Below, piece after piece: positions 25,701-35,080 of a DNA stretch of 64,000 bases. Made by a program: the position numbers and the translations under genes. The stretch covers positions 1 through 64,000 of the forward strand of contig JADDOH010002048.1 in assembly GCA_016648135.1 (NCBI GenBank), given 5' to 3'. Each line of letters begins with the position of its first letter. Positions within the stretch are counted from its first letter, which is position 1. This DNA is from Agrypnia vestita (Eukaryota; Arthropoda; Insecta; Trichoptera; Phryganeidae). The notes under the pieces are model-generated. The model saw nothing but the letters and a program-made list of their open reading frames with translations. It made no database searches and was not told where the DNA came from.

Positions 25701-26191
25701 AGTTTGAAATTCAAGGTATTCTGTGATTTGATTGTGCTCTTTCAAGACGAGTCTAGTAGTTGTAAAGATTTTTGTTCATCATTTTTGATGTAAATATTGC
25801 TAGAGTGAAAAGTTTTCAGTTTTGGAAATCACTTCTTTAGCAATGCAATTGTATACTGAAACTCCAGTTCTTCTCTTCTTCTTGTTCTACTTCTCAGACT
25901 TCTTAATTGAAATATGTAATTTATTTATGCAGCAGAATTCTATATAAGCACTTTCAATTTTAGGAAGAAGTGGTGCACCGGCACCGTGGTCGCGCCCATC
26001 TTTCTCGTGTTCTGTGCCAAGCTGCCAACGCTGCCATCAAGTTACGTCTCCTGAGGCGCCAGTGGCCAGCCATCCTCCTACTCCTCCTGACCCAAATCCT
26101 CGAGGATTACTCACGGATGCCGGACCATGTGGCCAAGCACATGAGGGAACTAAACTCCCAGCTTCTCACTGAAGGAACATCCAAGAAATGA
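13544..26191 (+). CDS. Lrrc49: LRRC49-like leucine-rich-repeat protein, ten exons, 5' incomplete
   Basis: Coding exons are 13544-13794, 14343-14564, 16125-16397, 17906-18059, 19257-19399, 19786-20681, 21361-21529, 23407-23605, 24281-24685 and 25964-26191. All junctions are GT-AG and every phase matches, giving 2940 nt (979 codons plus TGA). Residues ~80-300 hold leucine-rich repeats (LEVLDLHGNRI, LKVLNLAGNQL, LRELNLKRNRL, LQKLFLSNNDL). A cap and helical segment follow (VRRAAMAWRHNKE). Then come a Ser/Thr-rich unstructured region (~348-646) and a conserved C-terminal part (LHFHYVSFADI, LTINKEGNPL). Order and motifs match LRRC49, a subunit of the tubulin polyglutamylase complex that acts on microtubules of cilia and neurons. 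This function is known for the vertebrate protein and inferred here. The start codon lies upstream and was not found. Confidence 0.85.
13930..14259. mobile_element. Mutator-like MITE in an LRRC49 intron (330 bp)
   Basis: Ends read GGAATAATCCAAGA and, reversed, GGCTAAATCCAAGA, with imperfect inverted similarity continuing about 60 bp (TGGTCCC, then TATTTCACTATAT). An exact 9-bp duplication CCTTGTTTA sits flush on both sides (13921-13929 and 14260-14268). Long terminal repeats plus a 9-bp duplication fit MULE elements. A second copy is at 50106-50528. Confidence 0.75.
14343..14564 (+). CDS. Lrrc49: LRRC49-like gene, exon with first leucine-rich repeats
   Basis: Acceptor TTTTTCTAG, donor GTGAGT, phase 2 to phase 2. 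It encodes RRGLTTLPDSLC, then LLSLQHNLLTSL and LVLLDLYDNQVQ, repeats of the LxxLxLxxN type. Confidence 0.9.
15266..15815 (-). mobile_element. Probable solo LTR, minus orientation, in an LRRC49 intron
   Basis: Read on the minus strand, the block begins TGTTATGATGGTACATGCG. It carries a TATATAAAGC promoter-like box (complement near 15508-15519) and then GAATAAAAGCTG, a polyadenylation signal, before ending near ATACATCACA. This U3-R-U5 layout and the GC-rich first part fit a retrotransposon LTR. No target duplication is clear, so the right-hand boundary is firmer than the left one. No internal coding region is present. Confidence 0.5.
16125..16397 (+). CDS. Lrrc49: LRRC49-like gene, central leucine-rich-repeat exon
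   Basis: Acceptor CTATTTCAG, donor GTATGT. It encodes four near-perfect repeats (LEVLDLHGNRI, LKVLNLAGNQL, LRELNLKRNRL, LQKLFLSNNDL). The repeat split by the upstream intron is restored as MGKNRIRKIEGL, which confirms the junction. Confidence 0.93.
16941..17036. repeat. Direct repeat of 26 bp, 70 bp apart
   Basis: TGCTCAATTGATATTTTTAA plus TTGTGA occurs exactly at 16941-16966 and 17011-17036. Between them lies an inverted partial copy (ACAATTAAAAATA), so the block can form alternative hairpins. Confidence 0.75.
17517..17556. repeat. 13-bp inverted repeat hairpin
   Basis: Arms AAAATATAAACTT (17517-17529) and its complement (17544-17556) enclose a GC-rich 14-nt loop. No element is recognised. 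Confidence 0.6.
17730..17780 (-). other. Penelope-type hairpin with hammerhead-like core
   Basis: On the minus strand CTGATGA is followed by a CTGAA/TTCAG stem and then GAAACGTC. This is the order of the conserved hammerhead ribozyme core. The 13-bp arms GTTTCACTGAAGT also form a snap-back. Hammerhead motifs of this kind are known in the terminal repeats of Penelope-like retroelements. I could not draw a good stem I, so activity is doubtful. Confidence 0.4.
17906..18059 (+). CDS. Lrrc49: LRRC49-like gene, last repeat and cap exon
   Basis: Acceptor TTTTTTTGTAG, donor GTGAGA. It encodes SIDDISSVAMATSLREVTLD and GNPVALG, then a cap-like FLVSYLPTLAFI segment, ending in phase 0 at DE. Confidence 0.9.
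19257..19399 (+). CDS. Lrrc49: LRRC49-like gene, helical segment exon
   Basis: Acceptor AAATTACAG, donor GTATGT. It encodes VRRAAMAWRHNKEVSANIAL and ends in ISNARTNWELLR, a charged helical region that follows the repeats in this family. Confidence 0.88.
19786..20681 (+). CDS. Lrrc49: LRRC49-like gene, large Ser/Thr-rich exon
   Basis: This 896-nt exon (acceptor TTTTACCAG, donor GTAAAA) encodes about 299 residues rich in Ser, Thr, Asn and Lys. It has no predicted fold by eye and one conserved-looking patch (LPPILMPIIDSLEHQRLTLG). It starts in phase 2 and ends in phase 1, and both joins keep the frame. Confidence 0.85.
21361..21529 (+). CDS. Lrrc49: LRRC49-like gene, exon 7 of those visible
   Basis: Acceptor AACCCTGCAG, donor GTAGGA. 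It encodes GDWLVEVRCSEGSVWGLGAL and LHFHYVSFADISARLP. The composition is GC-rich and strongly protein-like against AT-rich introns. Confidence 0.9.
21680..21955 (-). mobile_element. pogo/Tigger-like MITE fragment
   Basis: The terminal end CAGTAAACCCCCGTTAATTA (complement at 21936-21955) abuts TA. The interior, with repeated AATTCGAAA motifs, matches the copies at 23948 and 33855. The other end is missing. The TIR form CAGTAAAACCCCGTTAATTC is typical of pogo/Tigger-type elements. Confidence 0.6.
22143..22493 (-). CDS. piggyBac-like transposase N-terminus, 116 residues, in an intron of LRRC49
   Basis: From ATG at 22493 the product begins MADYKSDEEVL and has an acidic Ser/Asp/Glu stretch. It then has FPYLKTAGINLQFDDNATIL and YFEYFRDKEII, which resembles the start of the piggyBac transposase domain. 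The catalytic part is missing: after KEII the sequence diverges and stops. A canonical GT-AG intron (22506-22606) sits just upstream on the same strand, so the transcript would have a spliced 5' leader. It is either a truncated element or a captured N-terminal fragment. Confidence 0.5.
   Translation of the reverse strand: MADYKSDEEVLISESEDKEFSESDDSEDEDVDMPNEFVEINVENQPAPPPKFPYLKTAGINLQFDDNATILQYFEYFRDKEIIEKKRVAFFDPPFSKRLTTEVVKLHFKTSRAVSV
23090..23208. repeat. Three copies of a CCGAA...TTCGG motif
   Basis: Three units at about 23090, 23139 and 23183 each combine a short palindrome (CCGAAtccagTTCGG type) with CAAATCACT or CAATCACT. The spacing is 44-50 bp. The second is the most symmetric. Confidence 0.6.
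23407..23605 (+). CDS. Lrrc49: LRRC49-like gene, exon 8 of those visible
   Basis: Acceptor GTTTTCAG, donor GTAATA. It encodes FPNAVHLTFRACGISVAG and LSSLTINKEGNPLTGRPWQK, a block I recognise from the C-terminal half of LRRC49. Confidence 0.9.
23683..23795. repeat. Dispersed repeat, partner at 25710-25825
   Basis: It shares GTCAAGACGAGTCTA with the partner copy, and then a TGTAAATATTGTTAGAGT motif at the same distance. Both copies lie in LRRC49 introns. No ends or duplication could be defined. Confidence 0.5.
23948..24200 (+). mobile_element. pogo/Tigger-like MITE, left part
   Basis: It begins CAGTAAAATCCCGTTAATTC and follows the 33855-34545 copy through TTTAGTAATAGAAATGTGGC to about ATTATTTCT. 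The right end is missing. Confidence 0.6.
24281..24685 (+). CDS. Lrrc49: LRRC49-like gene, exon 9 of those visible
   Basis: Acceptor CGCTCATAG, donor GTACAA, phase 0 at both ends. It encodes VTDGDISAANEEYAGLSDVV. An arginine-rich low-complexity stretch follows, built from repeats of R-D-G/N-S-x-x-R-R, then a tryptophan-containing helix (NWLWGADPALRDVVAREALQ). Confidence 0.88.
24972..25575. mobile_element. TTAA-flanked non-autonomous element (604 bp)
   Basis: Ends CCGGTCAGATGCCG and, reversed, CCGGTCAGGTGCCG are flanked by TTAA at 24968-24971 and 25576-25579. It lies in the last intron of the LRRC49-like gene. No transposase is inside. TTAA targeting fits a piggyBac-type MITE. Confidence 0.7.
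25710..25825. repeat. Dispersed repeat, partner of 23683-23795
   Basis: It contains TTTCAAGACGAGTCTAGTAG and TGTAAATATTGCTAGAGTG in the same order as the partner copy. Confidence 0.5.
25964..26191 (+). CDS. Lrrc49: LRRC49-like gene, terminal exon
   Basis: Acceptor TTCAATTTTAG. The frame is open for 75 codons to TGA at 26189-26191. It encodes a helix-rich end (AANAAIKLRLLRRQWPAILL, ILEDYSRMPDHVAKHMRELN). A possible AATAAA polyadenylation signal lies near 26458. Confidence 0.9.
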   Translation, partial: EEVVHRHRGRAHLSRVLCQAANAAIKLRLLRRQWPAILLLLLTQILEDYSRMPDHVAKHMRELNSQLLTEGTSKK

Positions 26192-29100
26192 AGAAAAAAT
26201 ATTTTGAAATTGAAATAATCTCTATTGGGTTGCCGTAAGAGAAAGTTAAAGAAATATTAAAATGTTTAATAGCTTGGTAGGTAGGAACCCAGCGTGTGAC
26301 AGGTACCTTTATTATTTGCTGGCAGCGGTGAATTATTAAAATAATGTTTGGTTGATTAGTGACTCACAAAAGTGTACTTATTGAAATTTAGGCCTTATGA
26401 AAAAATTATCTATACATTTATAAGATTCACAACCTCTCGATTCTTGAATTGTGTGAAAAATAAATAAGAGATAAGTTGTGACATTTTTCACAGATTTGGT
26501 AACTTGTGAAATAAAATAAAAATGTGCCTATGACGTTAACATTATGCCAAATATTTGTCACACATTTCTCTTTTTGATATGCAGGAGTCATTCATTGACC
26601 ACAAAATGATCATAAAAATGTATTTAATAATTTACATTATTAGGTACATATACACATTCTTTATTTTCTCTCTGTAATGATTTTTAAATCTGAGAGTTTC
26701 TCTAAATGCTCTTGTTGACTTAAAAAAAATCTTGTAGTAAAAAGTGTAAAAAAAATCTCAAAGTTCCTAAATACAAACCTGGCTTCGGCGTTACATAATA
26801 CCTTAAAGAGGATGAAATTATTTTTTTATATCACATCAGCAAAACAAATTAAAGAAAGACTCAAAGTTCAAGCTCATGTTTCTTTCCTTTGTTCTCAGGG
26901 TCCTAGTTTCATCTCAATACAGAGCTACGATGAATATCGGGGATTATAATGTCCTAAGATTGAGCGGTCCATAATTACATATTTAACAAATAAAATCTCT
27001 TTTAGTTATTGGATTAAAAAATACTAATGTACGCTCATACATAGTTTTTACTTTCTTCAAATTAAAATTCACTTCAATCTTTGTTTTAAATTAATTTAAT
27101 TAATAAATTAAAAATTAATTTAGAGATTTTTAAAGCCAGGTTCGTCTAAACTCTACCTCAATTAATTCAGAAAATTCCTATTCTACCTTTCACATACATT
27201 ACATAGTCATTAATCAAAACATTACAAATATAAAACCCACTACTTTCTGAAAGAGTAATGATATACATAATATAATTCTTAATACAAGAAAATAACAATA
27301 CAAGTTGGCATTTTATGTACGGTATTAGCAATAGAATTGTGTGTCTAAATCCCACTTAATTATGTAAAATGCAAAAGTAATAATTGGGTATTTTTATTGT
27401 TAAAAGTAGTTTTTAAATTCAGACTGTTATAAAATATTTTTTTGACATTACATGTTTAAATAGTGGAAATGATGCGAAGTAACAAACTCTATGAATTTAT
27501 ATGATGTTTTTTTTTATACACAGTTATACATTTAATCAATTAATCTTGGTACACCAAGATTGTTGATTCCAAAGTCCTGGATCATGCAGAAACAATAATT
27601 TGACAATGAGAAAAGGTGTTCATTTATTTATTTATATATTTTTTAAGTACGAATTAAGAAAACCATAATTTTATACCGCATTGATGGTGAGATAATGAGG
27701 TAATCTACCCACAAATAATTATTGACTCTAGTCTCATTATTGTGCCTGTTAAATACATAAAAATGTATTTATATTACTTATAAGAAAAGCACTGATTGTA
27801 TTTAGACTTAGCAGCAATTTTAATGTGACCATTTTTAAATATACATATATGTAACTTTTTATATTGAGATAATTCCTTATAACACGCACACTAGGAAAAA
27901 TGTATTGTCATGTTTTTAATTTTCCAATAAGTGAACTCCCAAAATTTGTTTATTACAATGTTTTTCCAAATTCACTCATTTGACAGCTTGAATTTGCCTG
28001 TTTTTATCATATTTGTAACAAATATGACCCATGGAAATTTGTTTTTCGGGAAACTCATTTGTAGCTGAATTTATCATTTAATTGCTATTAAACCATTTTG
28101 TAAGTAAATCATTTGTGTAGCTATGTTCCGATTGAGTCCGATACATAAAATGTATTGTATATTCTGTTATCATCAATTTTTAATCAATGCAATATCAGCT
28201 GCAAGTTAAAAGTAAGTAATACACATGTATATATGTAAATGGGGTATTTACAAAGTAAATCTTTAGCTGTTTAAAATTTTCAGATTGTTTTGAGACATTG
28301 TTAGGGATGTTCACTTTGAAACATTCCAATATTTGTGTAGTTGTTATATTATTGTTGAGTTTTTATTAGTCATGTTTATCCAATAACTTAGTGTTCATAA
28401 TGAGCAAATATTTACATTCATGTTTTAGATTAGTGTTACTGTGATTATTAATTTGTTTATGTTAAAAAATTTGCTGTCTATAATCATGTATGCGTATGTT
28501 GATTTTACCTTGAATTTAATGCGACTCTTTTATTTCAATCGTTACATTTTCGGTTTTATTTTTTAGGTATAACAATTGATTATGTGTATACATACATATC
28601 TACCTAAATTTTTCAATTTTGAATTGTTGCTGTTCATTTTTCATTTCATGGTTTGCTGAATTAAGTTTGAATTATGTTAATTTTTTTCAATTTATATAAT
28701 TGTTCACTGGTTCGTTAAGATTCTAATTACTTTTTAAATTGTCAGTAAGAAATATAAATCATTAAATATTATAATAATTGAGGAGCTTATATAGTGGGAT
28801 AAAAGTACTGCCCTAAACTTTATAGAATTAGTAGATATTAAAAAGTTATCTAGTCATATTTACCAAAAAATGTAATATTTTATTTCCATCAATTTTGTAC
28901 ATTAGGATCGGATGCAAACATTTATAATTGTTTTGTTTATTGATTTTTCAAATAAAATTTTACCAGTTAACTTTAGCGCTTTTATTTAATCATAACCTTT
29001 CTTTTGAATGTGAGATTATTTCTATAATTCAAAAATAAATGACGTCATTTTATCAGCAGTTCTGAGTTTGTTTCATTGTGCATGAGAATATAAAAAGGAG

Positions 29101-29560
29101 GAAAAGTGAAGATACATATTTTTTAAGCAATTCATGGGATATCCTTTTATCTTCACACAAATCTGTCTGAAAACTTATCACCCAATGGTTGGATCACTCA
29201 TCCATATATCTATCACTATCCATCACTCAAAATGTTTTGAGATATCAAAATCATGACATCATTTTGATGCATTCAATAAATTCCTTTTTATCCTTGAAAA
29301 TATACATTTTAAGAGAAACCAGAGTTAAAAAGGTGTTTGCAGGAATTAAAAAAATGTTAATGTTTGAATGAATAGACTCATAAAAAATCGAAAAATAAAG
29401 GCAATGAAAATTTCATCATAGACTTTACAAAAACGTAAATTTAACTAAAATCTATTTGTTTTAGTTTTTTTTTATTTATAATTTAATGATTCAGCTTAAT
29501 TTGGGATCGTTGAGATAGCGGTTTAAATAAGGAGGTAGCTACTTTTTTTTAAAAATTGTA
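26192..29560. other. AT-rich intergenic DNA between LRRC49-like gene and AATF
   Basis: The first part is probably 3' untranslated sequence of the upstream gene. The rest is low-complexity AT-rich DNA without recognisable ORFs or element boundaries. Confidence 0.45.
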
Positions 29561-29714
29561 TTTCTAACAGCCCCTATTTTTTACATGGCGGCACCGGATT
29601 GACGCATGGCGAAATTGTTTTGACCATTTGACGTTTGTGCCCATTTGTGCCCCGCGAACTGGTTTTTAGGTTAGAGTATTTATTTTCTCTTTGCGTTAAA
29701 GAAGTTAAATCAAA

Positions 29715-31657
29715 ATGTTGCGAAGAGAGAAAAAAAAGAAGAAGGAGATTTTATCCGATAAAATCGCAAATCTCTTAACCGTCGGTCCGAGTGCAGATGT
29801 GGAGGATGATCACGTGTTCGGTACAAAACCCAAGACAGTGACGAGAGAAGACTTGGATTCGGATGGGGATAGCGCTGAAGAAGCAGCCTTGAGTAATTTT
29901 CGAAAACAGAACGCCAGCCTATTGGCCGACTTAAGTGGTAGATACGCGGGAGAAGTGACGTCTCGGCGGGAATTGGGTCTGCAAGATTCTGACAAGGACA
30001 GTATCGAAATTGATTCGGATGATCTTGCGGGAGATTCAGATGATGATAAAGATGCTTCAGGTAATGAAGGGTCAGTGGAAGACGAGAAGGATACTGAAAA
30101 AAACGATGAAATTGAAAGTAAAAATTCAGAGGACAAAAAGGAGGCTGATTCTGAAGATGATGAGGGATCTTACGAAGGAGAGGAAGAAAGCGACGAGGAA
30201 GGCTCGCAAGATGGTTTTGATTTGAGCGACATTAATAAATCAAAAGACAGCAACGACTTTAAACATTTTAAAGATAAAGACGTGTCTGAGGAGGTTGAGA
30301 AGGGAAGGTGTGTGAGAAACCAGCTGTCAATGTGGGAAAACTTGTTGGAGATGAGAATTAATTTACAGAAGTGTTTAATAACGGCCAACAGGTTGCCACT
30401 TCCAAATACATTCCAGGACTTGAAGAAGGCGGGTAGCGAAGAGTTTGATTCCGTTCTGAACAAGAGTAAAAGTAGCGTCACTTCTTTAATGACAAGGTAG
30501 GTAATGCATAGGCACACTCGTATCAAGCTGTCGATTGTTTAAAAAAATATTTTATTTGTGTTAAATCTCATTGTTTTGAATTTGAATGATATTTTTATGA
30601 ATTATTGTCCTATTTAGTATAATTATTGCAATAAAGCTGAAATATTATGTTTACAAAAATTTATGAAAACACCTATATTTGCAGGTCTATATATAATATA
30701 ATTAATTGATTAAGATGTGAATTTTGTCCCAGATGTAAAACCAGTTAAAATTGTAAATGAATCAAAATGAATACTTAATTCAATTTCAAAATATTTTATT
30801 CTTTTAGGTTAATGGAGCTTCAAAGTATTTTAATTTCTAAATACCCGGAAACCAAAGATCTCTTCAATAAAAATAAGGCCGAAGAAGTTAAGACGGAAGA
30901 CCCGATGGACGAGGAGATTTCTAGCGATTCGGACTCTGTAGGGAGTGAAAAAGTCGTGGAGGACAAACCAAAACCAAACAGAAAGAGAAAGTTGGCTGAT
31001 TATTCGGATGAGCTCGCCGATAGATTTGTAACATACACCAAATACAGAAACAGTGTTATCCAAAAGTGGAATGATAAAACCAGAGTTGTAGGGATCCAAA
31101 AGAATCAACCGGCACCGACGTCCATTCTCTCGCAAATACAATTCATATTAGGTGACAGTAATAAATTACTAAGAAGAACACAATTGAGGAGGACAAAATA
31201 CGAGATAATAGGAGAGAAGAAAACACAAGAAGAAAGTGAAATTGTTGAGGATGATGCCCCACCAGTGGACAAAGATAGAAGAAATATGGATGAGGAATAC
31301 TGTAGCGAGATATTCGACGACGATGACTTCTACCATCAGCTTTTAAGAGAGCTTATCGAACACAAATCTGCCGACATATCGGATCCAATACAGCTCAGTC
31401 GGCAGTGGATCATGCTGCAACAGATGCGGAGCAAGATGAAGAGAAAGATCGACACGCGGGCCACGAAGGGAAGACGCATTCGCTACGCCGTTCATTCTAA
31501 ACTGGTTAACTTCATGGCTCCCGAGGCCAATCTGGAATGGACTGACGAAATGAAGAATGAATTATATGCGTCTTTATTTGGAAAGCAGTTTGAAGGGAAT
31601 ACAGAGGGTATCAAGAAGGAAAAAAGCAAAAGTGGATCTTTAGAAATAATGTCATGA
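29715..31657 (+). CDS. Aatf: AATF/Che-1 (Bfr2) homologue, two exons, 543 residues
   Basis: Exon 1 is 29715-30496 (ATG in CAAAATG, donor GTAGGT). Exon 2 is 30808-31657 (acceptor TTCTTTTAG). The split arginine codon gives MTRLMELQ. The N-terminal half is very acidic (DSDGDS, EDDEGSYEGEEESDEE). The AATF/Che-1 domain follows (MWENLLEMRINLQKCL...). The TRAUB domain lies near residues 430-500 (EIFDDDDFYHQLLRELIE, IRYAVHSKLVNFMAP). The length matches the family. Known role: a nucleolar factor in small-subunit rRNA processing, and in animals a transcription and apoptosis regulator. The intron is 311 bp. The gene starts about 3.5 kb after the LRRC49-like stop, same strand. Confidence 0.95.
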
Positions 31658-31825
31658 TGAGTCAAAAGTGAAAATGAAAAAAATAGTGATTTTTTGATAC
31701 AGTGTACACATAATAATGGCAAATGGTGGAACTATTATTGAATTGGTTTCATATTTTATTTATTGCTTTATCTTATTGTTAGAAAATCAAGTAACTAAAT
31801 TGTTTTGTACATATTTACAAAATAC

Positions 31826-31831
31826 AATAAA
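31826..31831 (+). promoter_or_regulatory. Polyadenylation signal of the AATF gene
   Basis: AATAAA lies 169 nt after the AATF stop codon and is followed by TATTTAGC and an A run. Confidence 0.6.
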
Positions 31832-32814
31832 TATTTAGCAAAAAAAAGTTATTTTTATCGCAGCCAGCTGTAAAATATGGTGATTAACAATGAGGGCATT
31901 ATCAATCTAATATATACCAATCATAAGGTGAAATGTGTCTCATAAAAACTAAAAAATAGTTGTTTTTATTTTCATATGTGATTATGGAGTTCTACAAAGT
32001 TACCTCCGAAACAAAAATTTGTTTCTCCAAATTTTCACATGAAGCAAACACATTTTGGTGAGACATAATATCTTTAAATAAAATAACTCTTTGTTTGATA
32101 CTACTTTATTGAGTTTTTAGTTCTTAAAAGTCCACTAAAAATACTTTCGGGAACGGTGGTGGGGAATCGGGAATATGTGGTAAAAAATATATATTTTCAA
32201 TACAGATAAGACTTATAAATGAACAACAGATATTACCATAAAAGCAAAGGCGGCAATATCCAAAAAATTAAAATGTTTTGAATGCATTCCCCGAGGATTA
32301 TTAATAGAAAAGGTAGTGGATTCTAGATTTTATGTATCTATCCCTTCTAAAATGGTGTTTCCTATAAATTTATAGGCTAAATATTCTATAAAACTCGAAT
32401 TCAGTAGATTTTATATTAGCAATCCTCAATGTCTACATAATTATTTTTTTGCTTATTGCTGCCTTTGCTTTCATTCCCCACACTTAACAAAGTAATATAA
32501 TTAAATATACACACTCCTCTAATTTTTATTTGAAGAATGTCTATCTGGATGCGATCATGTCAATTCATACTTTAATCCTCATTTGTCAATTTTTAAATTT
32601 CCCCTGAAAGCACTGAAGAGCATTCATGTAAGAGTAGAAATGTATCTATATAATTTTTACCACTTTCTTAAATATATTGTAGACATACTTAATTAGTAAA
32701 TTTTGAGGTGTATTTATGAACTGGTTCTAGACAGTGGACTTTGGCACTAGAACAATGAACTCAATACATTGTTTAAGGAGCTACGCGTCACAAAATATAT
32801 AAATTTGGGAAGAC
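31832..32814. other. AT-rich intergenic DNA with a small dispersed repeat
   Basis: No gene is seen. Around 31974-32013 the order GTGATTATGGAGTTCT then TTACCTCCGAAACAA repeats a stretch at 255-292 near the left edge of the window. Confidence 0.4.
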
Positions 32815-32819
32815 TCAAT

Positions 32820-33039
32820 ACCATCTATACTTTGGTGGCTGGGTCATGTGGAGATAATTACTGAACAAGAAGAAGCAAGAAAGTGCTTCAAGACCAATAG
32901 GGCAAAGGAGCTTAGGAAGGCCAGGACTAAGATGGAGCGACAACACATACCTGCCTTGGAGATCCAGAAGAGAGCTGTGCAAGACCGAAATCGGTGGAGG
33001 AAGACTCTTGAGGAGGCCAAGACCCATCAGGGGTTGTAG
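32820..33039 (+). mobile_element. LINE fragment: reverse-transcriptase ORF C-terminus
   Basis: The frame reads LWWLGHVEI near the start and ends RAVQDRNRWRKTLEEAKTHQ plus GL and a stop. The WLGHV and QDR.RWR...EEAKTH motifs are classic for the last ~70 residues of non-LTR retrotransposon polyproteins. The 5' part is lost, as usual for dead-on-arrival copies. Confidence 0.75.
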
Positions 33040-33451
33040 AACCAATAGTGATGGCGATGATAACACAAGTATAGATACTTTTTTCATATTTTCGATGTTA
33101 AAAAAAATTAAATTCATTCAAATATCATGAGACAACATAAAAAAATAAAAATTAGAATGATGAATGGCATCTACTGAATTATTTTGAATGCAATTATTTT
33201 ATTATCCTGGCAAATGGCATGAAAACCTAGAAATGATATAAAGGGCTCTTGGTCAAGTAATGCATAAGATAACACCGTCCACTTAACCTGTATATTGCAA
33301 CACTTGACATTGTCCGATGTAATTAAGATGTCTGCATATTGTCTTGAATTTGATTTTCCATTGCACAGTTAGGATTGATAAACACTTATCGGCCATGACA
33401 GTTTTATAGGTCAATTAAATTTGCAATACAAGCTAAATTTATGCTAAATTT

Positions 33452-33625
33452 GGCGGCCCTCGTAGCGCAGTGGGTATGACACTGGCTTCCCACACCGAGG
33501 GTTCCGGGTTCGATTCCCGGTGAGGTCACAATTTAATCAATGTGATTAACTCAAGCCTGGGTGTTTTGTGATGTAATCCGCTTCTGTAATTGGGCCTCCT
33601 GGCCTGTTGAAGCGTAAAAAAAATA
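33452..33625 (+). mobile_element. tRNA-derived SINE, copy 1
   Basis: A tRNA-like head has an A box (TAGCGCAGTGGG, 33462-33473) and B box (GGTTCGATTCC, 33507-33517). It is followed by a non-tRNA body (GTGTTTTGTGATGTAA, GGGCCTCCTGGCC) and an A-rich tail. The same head plus body recurs at 44788-44920, so this is a SINE and not a tRNA gene. Confidence 0.75.
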
Positions 33626-33854
33626 TTAAAAAAAATATATTAAAAATATTAAATATTTCTCGCAGTTTAACGACAATAAATAATATTGAAAGAATTTTGT
33701 AATTTACGAATTCAGTGACTTTATTTTATGTACCAGTTACATTTGTGAAAGTCTAACTGTTGATTAAATGAATATTATAGATTTCATAGGCTGAAATATT
33801 TGCCACATTCAACTGGCAGGTTTGATATACGTAGGAAAATGTTGAAGAGGAGTT

Positions 33855-34545
33855 CAGTAAAACCCCGTTAATTTGAACCCCGATAAATTGAAATTCGCCA
33901 TAATTCGATATTTTAAAAACCCTGTTAATTCGAAAACTCCGGTAATTCGTAATTCGAAATAATTTTTAGCCCCTTGCGCCAAAAACGAATATGTTTTAGT
34001 TCACATAATTCAATTTTTTTTTTTAAATTTGACGAAATTGAAAAAAATATTTCGATTTTTTCGCAAGTGAGAACAACAAATATGTCAATTTCAGATATTT
34101 TAGTAATAGAGATGTGGCGATATTTGCTTTAGCATAATAAATATTGCATTTTCGAAATTATTTCTTGAAATATGCAGAAATGCAGACGTTTTTCACAAAA
34201 TTAATGTTTTTACAATTTCTGGCGAATTTCGCAATCGCATCGCGATTTTTTATTTTTCGAAATAAATTTTAGTCCCTTGTGGCATAAATCAATACATTTT
34301 AGTTCATAAAATTCGATTTTTTTTTAAATTTGAAAAAAAATATTTGAAAATTTGATTAAAAAAAGTGAGAATACCAAATATATCAATATTGGGTACTTTA
34401 GTAATATAAATATCACGGTCTTCGTATTATCGTATTGTGATTTTAAATTTTTTATTGTACCTTGAATTTCGAATTTATGGGGTTTCGCGTAATTCGAAAT
34501 GTTTTTTTTAGGTCCCTTGAATCTCAAATTAACGAGATTTTACTG
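33855..34545. mobile_element. pogo/Tigger-like MITE, full length (691 bp)
   Basis: Inverted ends are CAGTAAAACCCCGTTAATTT and, reversed, CAGTAAAATCTCGTTAATTT. TA follows the right end; the left flank is now TT. The interior is rich in AATTCGAA repeats. No ORF for a transposase is present. Confidence 0.7.
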
Positions 34546-35080
34546 TATGTAGTACAAATTGAAACCGAACATATTTTTCAATACAAGATATTGTTTTTCT
34601 ATTTCTGACATGTAATTTGTGCACATGTGTGAATTTTTCTTTCGCGCAGAAAGTGTCAGTCGTGAAAGTCGCTGGCAATCAGCCTCTGAGTGTAGAATGG
34701 TGGTTGGTGCCCATCGGATTGTCAATTCTTGCGATATGACAGAATTACTTGAGCAGCATTATTGCATTAGATTTTACCGAAAGCTCGCGAAGACAATGCA
34801 TCTCACAGATAAGGGAATGGTACAATTGCTTCTAAGATAGCCTCACATCAGTGGTCAGCGAACCGTGGGCCCCCAACAATGCGACTGACCAAGTGCCGAC
34901 CTAGCTTTTGCAGGATTGTCAATTAACAAGTCAAATGTCAAAGATTTAAAATAAGACAGTTAGCCATTTTATCCGTTTTATTTCAATACCTAAATAAGTT
35001 GTGTCCAAACTAATTTAGTTTTTTCATGTCTATATATTTTGATGACCTGCGCCTGTAGGTATCTATTAAAAATCATATAA

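Noticed and set aside
30010..30526. Frames of 71-118 codons overlapping AATF
   Set aside because: Shadows of the acidic, low-complexity AATF coding exon.
33452..33530. tRNA gene with A and B boxes
   Set aside because: The same head with the same non-tRNA body occurs at 44788, so it is a SINE.
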